Shown: in pieces, positions 27,264 to 33,840 of the stretch
Layout: every line of letters begins with the position of its first letter
Position numbering within the stretch: position 1 is the stretch's first letter
DNA from: Caryophanales bacterium UBA6449
GTDB taxonomy: Bacteria > Bacillota_I > Bacilli_A > RFN20 > CAG-288
Assembly (NCBI GenBank): GCA_002437105.1
Contig: DJOB01000001.1
Coordinates: 1-54,439, forward strand
DNA length: 54,439 nucleotides
Direction: 5' to 3'
Notes under the pieces: model-generated
Databases searched by the model: none
Told to the model about the DNA's origin: nothing
Seen by the model: only the letters and a program-made list of their open reading frames with translations
Translations under genes and position numbers: made by a program

Positions 27264-28252
27264 CACTTAGACCTCCTCTGGATGATCCGCATCCGCGCCG
27301 GTTCGGAGCGCGGATTGATCGCCCGCTCGTTCGCATCGGCCACGAGTGCCTTGTGCGTCAGAATCTCATACTCGCTAGCTACCGCGGGGAGGGGAGGGAA
27401 GAAGCGCGAGATCTCGCGTCTGGGGCAGAAGCTCTCGAAGATCCGCTTGACCTGCTGATCATCGTCAGAGTTGAAGGTGATCACGCAGCACCGACCCCCT
27501 GCATTGAGGAAGCGGACCGCATCCGTGATCGCCCGCTCCATCTCTTCCCGCTCGTTGTTGACCTCGAACCTTATCGCCATGAAGGTCTGCTTGGCCGGAT
27601 GCCCCTCCTTGCGGAGGATCCGCTCCGGCAGAGCCGCCTTGACCGCGTTGACCAGATCGAAGGTGGTCTCCAGCGGCCGCACCTCCCGGAACCGGACGAT
27701 CGACCGAGCGATGGGGCGATAGAATCTCTCGCCGCCATAGTTCTTCAGTATCCGCTCCAGCTCCTCCTGCGAGTACTCGTTGACGACCGTCTTGGCGGTC
27801 AGCGCCTGGGACTGATCCATCCGCATATCGAGGGGGGCGTCGAAGCGATAGGAGAAGCCGCGCGAGGGATCGTCGAACTGGGGCGAGGACACGCCCGTAT
27901 CGAAGAGGATGAAATCCGCTCCGCTGAGCCCCTCGTTCTTCAAAGTCGGCACCGCATTGGCAAAATCGGTCCTGAACAGCTTGAACCGATCGGGAAACTC
28001 CGCCTGCAGCTTCTCGCTCGACTGGGAGATCGCCTCCGCATCCCGATCGAAACCGTAGAGGAACAGATCGGGAAAGCTGGAGAGCAGGAGAGAGGAGTGA
28101 CCCGCCCGACCGAGAGTCATATCGACAAGCACCCGCGGGTCCGCGAGGCCTTTAGCCGCATCGAGAACCTGCATCCCCATCACCGGGATATGAGTCCAGG
28201 TCTGAGTAGCGCCCACCGTCTGTCTCATTGAGCCATTTTCTGTGCTAGACAT
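27263..28252 (-). CDS. rsmH: 16S rRNA (cytosine-1402 N4) methyltransferase RsmH
   Basis: A 329-residue methyltransferase that adds the N4-methyl group to C1402 of 16S rRNA using S-adenosylmethionine. The family start HIPVM is at 21-25, the SAM-binding motif VDMTLGRAGHS at 43-53, and FDRD at about 68-71. The substrate-side motifs LDMRMDQ and EVNNERE are present. Length fits the family. GGAGA lies 9 bases before ATG 28252, inside the end of mraZ (28-base overlap). It is the second gene of the mraZ operon, the normal order in bacteria. Confidence 0.95.
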   Translation of the reverse strand: MSSTENGSMRQTVGATQTWTHIPVMGMQVLDAAKGLADPRVLVDMTLGRAGHSSLLLSSFPDLFLYGFDRDAEAISQSSEKLQAEFPDRFKLFRTDFANAVPTLKNEGLSGADFILFDTGVSSPQFDDPSRGFSYRFDAPLDMRMDQSQALTAKTVVNEYSQEELERILKNYGGERFYRPIARSIVRFREVRPLETTFDLVNAVKAALPERILRKEGHPAKQTFMAIRFEVNNEREEMERAITDAVRFLNAGGRCCVITFNSDDDQQVKRIFESFCPRREISRFFPPLPAVASEYEILTHKALVADANERAINPRSEPARMRIIQRRSK

Positions 28253-28650
28253 TGGTAGTTCTCCTCTCCCTGGGCATCTTCGGAAGCATAGGCGGAAGCA
28301 TCCCAGATCTCCATGTGATCGCCGGTACCGACCAGCACGACCTGGCGGCCGATCTCCATCTTCTCCATCAGACTCTTGGGCAGGGTCACCCGACCGATCG
28401 AGTCGACCTTCAGCGCACAGGAGTTGGAAAAGAAGACGCGCTTCATGCTCTGGGCCTCACGGTCGAAGGGACTCTTCTGGTAGAGGCTGGCCGACAGGGA
28501 GGTAAAGACCTCCTCAGTGTAGAGGCTCAAATACCCCTTCCCAAATCCCCGGGTGACATAGACAGACGTGCCAAATACCTCCCTATAGATCTTAGGGAGC
28601 ACGAGTCTGAGCTTATCGTCTAGCGCATGCTCGCTGGTACCTAAAAACAC
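28225..28650 (-). CDS. mraZ: Transcription regulator MraZ
   Basis: A 141-residue DNA-binding protein with two SpoVT/AbrB-like halves, which represses its own division operon and assembles into rings. Family signatures are FLGTSEHALDDKLRLVLP near the start and ALKVDSIGRVTLP in the second half. I choose GTG 28650, which gives the usual MFLG start. An ATG at 28689 would add 13 unusual residues read through the likely operator. GGGAGGG stands about 11 bases before the GTG. The stop TGA is 28 bases inside rsmH. Confidence 0.9.
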   Translation of the reverse strand: MFLGTSEHALDDKLRLVLPKIYREVFGTSVYVTRGFGKGYLSLYTEEVFTSLSASLYQKSPFDREAQSMKRVFFSNSCALKVDSIGRVTLPKSLMEKMEIGRQVVLVGTGDHMEIWDASAYASEDAQGEENYQCLAQKMAQ

Positions 28651-28660
28651 TCTGCCTACA

Positions 28661-28700
28661 CCCTCCCGCACCAAATCATACCACTTCATACCATCTTTTT
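28661..28700 (-). promoter_or_regulatory. Candidate MraZ operator: four 10-bp direct repeats
   Basis: On the minus strand four consecutive 10-mers share the same phase of GG: AAAAAGATGG, TATGAAGTGG, TATGATTTGG and TGCGGGAGGG. They lie directly before the chosen mraZ start. MraZ operators are short G-rich direct repeats with a period near 10 bases (for example AAAGTGK-N3 in Mycoplasma, TGGG-N5 in E. coli). The last repeat also serves as ribosome binding site. The flank 28701-28870 is very AT-rich and probably contains the promoter. Confidence 0.5.
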
Positions 28701-28873
28701 TATGTACACTTATTTTTCCTTGAAAAGTAAGGTTGTAAAAAAACCTAAATAATTAAATATTTGCGAATATATCTACAAAAAAATAATCAATATCCACTTT
28801 TAAAAAAATAAAATTTAAGTGAAATAAAATAGCGACTTACCACCTCAGATGGATCAGTCGCATCCTTAAGCAA

Positions 28874-28898
28874 GAAAAAAGCAGGCCGAAGCCTGCTA
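28874..28898 (-). terminator. Terminator of the ftsQ-yceD operon
   Basis: On the minus strand AGCAGGC, a TTCG tetraloop and GCCTGCT are followed by TTTTTC, a few bases past the yceD stop codon. Confidence 0.9.
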
Positions 28899-28901
28899 TT
28901 T

Positions 28902-29471
28902 CTACATCTTCAACTTCTTGAAGGGGTTATCGCTGTAGTCGCCACGTTGGACCCGCTTCTGGTACTCATCCTCGGAGATCACATCGTCGTGCTCTCGATA
29001 CATCTCTTCCCTCTCCGCCGCCGTGGAGATACGCGTAGGCACGGAGGAATAGAAGAGGGCGAGAGCCGTAGGTTCCAGATCGTACCGGCCGCGCTGGTCG
29101 GGTAGTACCTCACCGACCTCGGGATCCTTGGACAGGGTAACATCGTCAGAATCGGAGCAGTCGAGTTCCACCGGATTTCCGTTGGCATCATCCACCATCT
29201 GCACGGTGCTATCGACCTCCATATTGCAGACGATACAATCATCAAGAACCTTCAGGCGGCAGATGACCTGGGCCGCACCCCCGACCACGCCGACCACCCC
29301 GGTAACCGGAGTCAGCTGGTCGCGCCCGAGAGGCAGAGTGAAGATGTGCACCTCATCCCTTCCGGAGCGCAGTATGCGCGGATCGAGGATGAGACCATCC
29401 GCTGCGCTGTGGATGATGCGTCCCTCCTCGTCCTTCACAAAACCCGTCAACGATCCATGATTAGTATTCAT
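28902..29471 (-). CDS. yceD: YceD family (DUF177) protein
   Basis: A 189-residue protein of the YceD/DUF177 family, which is needed for normal 23S rRNA accumulation in several bacteria and plastids. Family features are the central Cys cluster (C71, C79, C82), the conserved segment YDLEPTALALFYSSVP near 130-145, and the end DNPFKKLK. Its ATG overlaps the thyX stop (ATGA). Normally yceD sits just before rpmF (ribosomal protein L32). Here it is the last gene of the operon and a terminator follows, so rpmF must be elsewhere. The assignment is by motif and length. Confidence 0.7.
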   Translation of the reverse strand: MNTNHGSLTGFVKDEEGRIIHSAADGLILDPRILRSGRDEVHIFTLPLGRDQLTPVTGVVGVVGGAAQVICRLKVLDDCIVCNMEVDSTVQMVDDANGNPVELDCSDSDDVTLSKDPEVGEVLPDQRGRYDLEPTALALFYSSVPTRISTAAEREEMYREHDDVISEDEYQKRVQRGDYSDNPFKKLKM

Positions 29472-30409
29472 ATTTCGATACCTAACTCCTTTATATCCTC
29501 AGCGAACAGCGGTGAGGCACTGACCAGATCGGATCCGACCAGCCGCAGGACGCGGCGGCACTCCGGGTGGGCCACCGGGCGCAACCGCAGATCGAAGATG
29601 TGCTCCCACTCATCGAGATAGGCGCTAATCACCAGGTCGGCCTTCAGAGCGTTGGGCAGCACCGCCCGCGCCTCCTGCGCTCGAGCCCCGATCTGCAACA
29701 GCGCCAGATAGCTCTCGCCTGCCAGCTGAAACGCCCGATCGTAGATCGCCTGACGCCCTGGCTCATCGTAGTCCAGCGGTCGGATCAACACCAGGCGGTT
29801 ACCGAAGCGATCCTTGGAATAGTTGCAGTAACGGGTCGACTCCTGGGCGAAGGAGCAGAGGCGATGCCGCACCAGCTCGTGAGTCACCCCGCGATCCGTG
29901 GTCAGCCGATAGCTGAACCAGAGATGCCGGCGGGCGATCGGCTTAGGGAGCGTCGCGATAAAGGCGCTGTCAACCGCCTGCGGCTCGTAGGGAGAGGCGA
30001 GAGAGATAGCCCCAGGGATCAGCTCCTGCACCTCGGGAGGGAGAGGATCGCACATGGTCGCGATCACCCGCCGCACCCCGGGTACCGAAGTGTCGACATT
30101 CTCGATCAGGGTCCGCAGCGTATATGAGATGAGAAGGTGGTCGCCTAGATTGTCATACCGGATAAAGGGAGAGTTGAAGAGGCGCAGATCGTCGAGCGCA
30201 AACGAGGAGCAGAGGACGTGGAAACTGTAGTGCTCGAGCATGGCCAGGTGCTTATCTGCGATCAAGCGCCCCACGAACTGCCGATTCTCGGCGTGCGTCT
30301 TGGGTTCGACCCGATAGCAGGAGTGCGCGATATCCGCGATCCGATCGATCGGGTCCGGCGTCATCACCCGCACGGCAGCCGGCTGGGTGAAGGTGAAGCT
30401 CGGCTCCAC
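29468..30409 (-). CDS. thyX: FAD-dependent thymidylate synthase ThyX
   Basis: A 313-residue flavoenzyme that makes dTMP from dUMP with methylene-tetrahydrofolate and NADPH. The signature RHR-x7-S is seen at 181-191 (RHRLCSFAQES), followed by TRYCNYS. Length is slightly above the usual 220-300. The start is GTG 30409, overlapping the pheT stop by one base (TAGTG), with GGAGGGAG just upstream. It lies in the ftsZ-pheST operon, so dTMP supply is co-expressed with cell division and tRNA charging. Confidence 0.93.
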   Translation of the reverse strand: MEPSFTFTQPAAVRVMTPDPIDRIADIAHSCYRVEPKTHAENRQFVGRLIADKHLAMLEHYSFHVLCSSFALDDLRLFNSPFIRYDNLGDHLLISYTLRTLIENVDTSVPGVRRVIATMCDPLPPEVQELIPGAISLASPYEPQAVDSAFIATLPKPIARRHLWFSYRLTTDRGVTHELVRHRLCSFAQESTRYCNYSKDRFGNRLVLIRPLDYDEPGRQAIYDRAFQLAGESYLALLQIGARAQEARAVLPNALKADLVISAYLDEWEHIFDLRLRPVAHPECRRVLRLVGSDLVSASPLFAEDIKELGIEI

Positions 30410-32787
30410 TAGTCTCCCTCCTTGCCCGACCGCAGCTTGAGCGGAAGCTTAGTCGAGATGGCGAGCGCCACCGCATTGAGCGCCTGATCGATCTCCTCAT
30501 CCTTGAGTGTGTGATCATCGGCCGAGAAGGTGAGCGCGACACCGATGGAGCGGTGACCCGCCTTGTCGGTGTACGAATCGAAGAGCTCGATCTTGGTCAG
30601 CAGCTTGCTGCCCGTCCGCGCCCGCTTCACGAGATCGGCAAACGACACCTCGCCCAGCAGATCGAAAGACAGATCGCGCCGGACGGAAGGATGCGAACCG
30701 AAGGGGACCTGATGGACCCTTCCGGTCCGGATCCCGAGCAGAGCCGACAGATCGGCTTCCAGAATCAGGTACGGACGCGCGAAGCTTCCAGGATTGAGCT
30801 CGCCGAAAGTCGCGACCACCTGCTTGCCCAGCAGGACATCGGCACTCATACCGGGATGGAAGGCCGGATTGACGGAGCGCACCAGCCGGACGCGATTCTC
30901 GCTGATGCCCAGAGTGGTGAGCAGAGCCTCAAACATCCCTTTCAGGTCAAAGAAATCCCAAGGACGAGAACCCTTCAGATCCTGGTCGTGCCGCTGACCG
31001 AGCAGACCGATGCAGAGGAGCTGACGCCGACCGAGCGGCGAATCGGTAGCGCTGATCTCGTAGAAGGAGAGATCGTTGTGACGGCGAGCCGCGTTCCGCT
31101 CGAGGATGGAGACCATCGAGGGTACCAGGTCGATCCGCACCATCTCGTGATCCTTGGTCAACGGGTTCAGGACGCGATAGGCCGGCGACCGATCGAAGAC
31201 CCGGACGCTCTGAGACATACTCTCGCTCTCCAGCGTGAAGGAGATGATCTCCGAGAGGGAGAAGCCTTCGAGGGTCTGCCGGATCTGCGCCACCTGCCGC
31301 TGGCTCTCGGTGAGACCGCCGACGGTCTGAGGCATCCCCGCATAGGAGAGCGGGACCCGAGAAGCCGGATAGAAGCGGAAGACCTCCTCATCCACATCAG
31401 CCTGCTGGTTCAGATCGGTGCGATAGGCCGGACCGACCACCTGACCGTGGCCGCAGTCCGTGATCTCATAGGCCTGGAGGACACGATTCACCTCCTCGGC
31501 CGAATAGGAAGTTCCCAGACGGTGATTCAGCCGCTCGATCGAGAAGGGGAAAGGCTTATTCTGGGGAACAGCCTTACCATCCTCGGCGAAGGAAAGCAGC
31601 TTAGCCGCGGGGAACAGACGGCGGAGGAAGTGCGCGAAGATGGACTGAGCCGCGAGCACCTCACGGGGATTGACCCCTTTACCGAAGAGGAGCGACGAGG
31701 CGGAAGAGAGTCCCAGCCGCGCCGAGGTCCTCCGGATCGAAGCGTGATAGAAGGAGGCCGCCTCCACCGCGATCCGCGCGGTATTAGCGGTGCAGGCGGT
31801 CGACTCGCCCGCCGCGATACCCGCAAGACACAGGGGGGTCCCCTGCTCGTCCAGAACGACCAGATCGCCAGGCTGCAGCTGGAGCTTCCGGCCATCGAAG
31901 GTCACAAAGTCGCCCCGGTAGGTGTCAGTTACCGTAAAGGAATGGCCCTGAACCCGGTCCAGGTCGTAGATCTGGAAGGGTTGACCCGTCACCAGCATGA
32001 CGAAGTTGCCGAGATCCACCAGGGGCGAGACGCTCCTGACCCCAGAGACCTGCAGATCGCGAGCCAGGCTGGCAGCGAATCCGCGATCGACCGGACCCAG
32101 CTCCGCAGTCAAAATCGAAAACTTCGCAGCCGCCTCCGTCTTGTTGATAGCCGAGACCGAAGCGGGAAGCGCGGAGAGATCATCGCGGTTCACCGGCAGG
32201 AACTTTCGTCCGCAGAGAGCCGCAATCTCCCGAGCGATTCCGAGGTAGGAGAGGCAATCGGGGCGGTTCGGCAGCACGTTGATATCGAGTGCTTCGCCCC
32301 CGTAACCGATGTGCGTCAGCACCTCGCGATCACCGACGGGATAGTCGGGACCGAGATCGTGGATGCCCTTCACCTCGGACTCGGGAAGAACCGCAGCGGG
32401 GATACCGAGCTCGTCCAGCGCGCAGCACATGCCATCGGATTCGATACCGCGGACCTTGCCCGCCTCGATGACCTTGCCCAGCGCCTTCAGCTCGCAGCCG
32501 GGCAGAGCCACGATGACATTCATCCCCTCCTTGGCGTTAGGAGCGCCGCAGACGATCTGCCTGATCCCTTCCTCAGGTCCCAGATCGACCTTGAGCACGT
32601 GCAGGTGATCGGAATCGGGGTGCGGGACGCACTCCAGGATGCGTCCGGAGATGACCGCGCTCGCCTGGCTGATCGGGTGGTGATCCTCGACCTCGAAACC
32701 CGCGAAGGTCAACCGCTGAATGAGCTCTGCGGGGGTGATGCCCTCCAGATCGACGAACCGTTTCAGAATCTCGATTGAAAAGATCAT
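30409..32787 (-). CDS. pheT: Phenylalanyl-tRNA synthetase beta subunit
   Basis: A 792-residue subunit of the alpha2-beta2 enzyme that attaches Phe to tRNA-Phe. Domain order is normal: OB-fold tRNA-binding domain at about 40-150 (HPDSDHLHVLKVDLG), B3/B4 editing region about 210-380, B5 region about 400-470, catalytic-like core, and C-terminal anticodon-binding (FDX-ACB) domain from about 700 (HPSVRRDLSFDL). Length is normal. GGAGGG precedes ATG 32787, 12 bases after the pheS stop. Confidence 0.96.
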   Translation of the reverse strand: MIFSIEILKRFVDLEGITPAELIQRLTFAGFEVEDHHPISQASAVISGRILECVPHPDSDHLHVLKVDLGPEEGIRQIVCGAPNAKEGMNVIVALPGCELKALGKVIEAGKVRGIESDGMCCALDELGIPAAVLPESEVKGIHDLGPDYPVGDREVLTHIGYGGEALDINVLPNRPDCLSYLGIAREIAALCGRKFLPVNRDDLSALPASVSAINKTEAAAKFSILTAELGPVDRGFAASLARDLQVSGVRSVSPLVDLGNFVMLVTGQPFQIYDLDRVQGHSFTVTDTYRGDFVTFDGRKLQLQPGDLVVLDEQGTPLCLAGIAAGESTACTANTARIAVEAASFYHASIRRTSARLGLSSASSLLFGKGVNPREVLAAQSIFAHFLRRLFPAAKLLSFAEDGKAVPQNKPFPFSIERLNHRLGTSYSAEEVNRVLQAYEITDCGHGQVVGPAYRTDLNQQADVDEEVFRFYPASRVPLSYAGMPQTVGGLTESQRQVAQIRQTLEGFSLSEIISFTLESESMSQSVRVFDRSPAYRVLNPLTKDHEMVRIDLVPSMVSILERNAARRHNDLSFYEISATDSPLGRRQLLCIGLLGQRHDQDLKGSRPWDFFDLKGMFEALLTTLGISENRVRLVRSVNPAFHPGMSADVLLGKQVVATFGELNPGSFARPYLILEADLSALLGIRTGRVHQVPFGSHPSVRRDLSFDLLGEVSFADLVKRARTGSKLLTKIELFDSYTDKAGHRSIGVALTFSADDHTLKDEEIDQALNAVALAISTKLPLKLRSGKEGD

Positions 32788-32799
32788 GATCCTACCCTC

Positions 32800-33831
32800 C
32801 TATCTCTTCGAGAACTGCTCGAGGAACTGCACATCGTCCTGATAGAAACGATGGATATCGTCGACTCCGAACAGCAGCATCGCCATCCGGTCCACGCCGA
32901 TTCCGAAAGCGAATCCCGAATACTTGTCCGGATCGATACCGTTGAGGCGGAAGACAGTCGGATTGACCATCCCTGCGCCCAAAACCTCGATCCAGCCCGA
33001 ACCCTTGCAGAGGCTGCAACCCTTGCCATGGCACTCGAAGCAGCTCACATCGCACTCCAGAGAGGGCTCGGTGAACGGGAAGAAGGAGGGGCGAAAACGA
33101 GTCTGGGACTTGGCGCCGAAGAGGAACTTGAACATGTCGTCCAGCGTCTTCTCCAGGTTGGCGAGCGTCACGTCCTCACCGATGCAGAGACCCTCGATCT
33201 GACCGAACTGATGGGAGTGAGTCGCATCGTTATCGCAGCGGTAGACCTTGCCCGGGCAGACGATCTTGAAGGGCAGCTTGTCCTTCTCCGCCTGCATGGT
33301 GCGGGCCTGGACCGGCGAGGTGTGCGACCGCAGCAGCAGTCCATCCTTCAGGAAGAAGGAATCCTGCATGTCGCGAGCCGGATGATCCTTAGGGATATTG
33401 AGGCACTCGAAATTGAAGTAGTCGCTCTCCACCTCGGGTCCGTCCTTGACGGTGTATCCCTGTCCGACGAAGAACTCGGTCAGCATATCGATGATCCGCG
33501 TGCAGGGGTGCACGGTTCCGCGGCGGGGACCGTGCCCGGGCAGCGTGATATCGACCTTCTCGCTGGCGAGCTTAGCCTTGAGCTCGCTCTCCTCGATGCT
33601 CTTCAGAGCGGCGGTCAAGAGCTGATCGATCTGGACCTTCACCGCATTGATCGCCTGACCGAAAGCCTTCTTCTCGGACGCCGGCACCTCCTTCATCCGC
33701 GCGAAGAAGCTGGTCAGCAGTCCCTTCTTGCCGAGGTATCTAGCCTTGATAACCGCGAGTTCCTGCTTGTCCTGACAGTGGGGGATATCTCGCTCCGCCC
33801 CTTCCAAAACCGCCTTTAATTCGTTATCCAT
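32800..33831 (-). CDS. pheS: Phenylalanyl-tRNA synthetase alpha subunit
   Basis: A 343-residue catalytic subunit of Phe-tRNA synthetase. It has an N-terminal coiled region to about 85 and the class II core, with motif 2 near 200 (CDNDATHSHQFGQIEG). A Cys-rich segment is present (CFECHGKGCSLCKGSGW), as in many PheS proteins, and motif 3 is FGIGVDRMAMLLFG. I choose ATG 33831 because GAGG lies 8 bases away; a TTG two codons earlier is possible. The gene begins nine bases after the ftsZ stop, an unusual neighbour. Confidence 0.96.
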   Translation of the reverse strand: MDNELKAVLEGAERDIPHCQDKQELAVIKARYLGKKGLLTSFFARMKEVPASEKKAFGQAINAVKVQIDQLLTAALKSIEESELKAKLASEKVDITLPGHGPRRGTVHPCTRIIDMLTEFFVGQGYTVKDGPEVESDYFNFECLNIPKDHPARDMQDSFFLKDGLLLRSHTSPVQARTMQAEKDKLPFKIVCPGKVYRCDNDATHSHQFGQIEGLCIGEDVTLANLEKTLDDMFKFLFGAKSQTRFRPSFFPFTEPSLECDVSCFECHGKGCSLCKGSGWIEVLGAGMVNPTVFRLNGIDPDKYSGFAFGIGVDRMAMLLFGVDDIHRFYQDDVQFLEQFSKR

Positions 33832-33840
33832 ATCCAATCC

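Noticed and set aside
28651..28689. A longer MraZ starting at ATG 28689.
   Set aside because: It lacks a ribosome binding site, adds 13 residues not typical of the family and would code through the repeats that look like the operator.
30511..32778. A 755-codon open frame on the plus strand opposite pheT, and similar long frames opposite ftsZ, ruvB and obgE.
   Set aside because: They lie exactly antisense to well-recognised genes, have low-complexity translations and no ribosome binding sites. They result from the GC-rich codon use.
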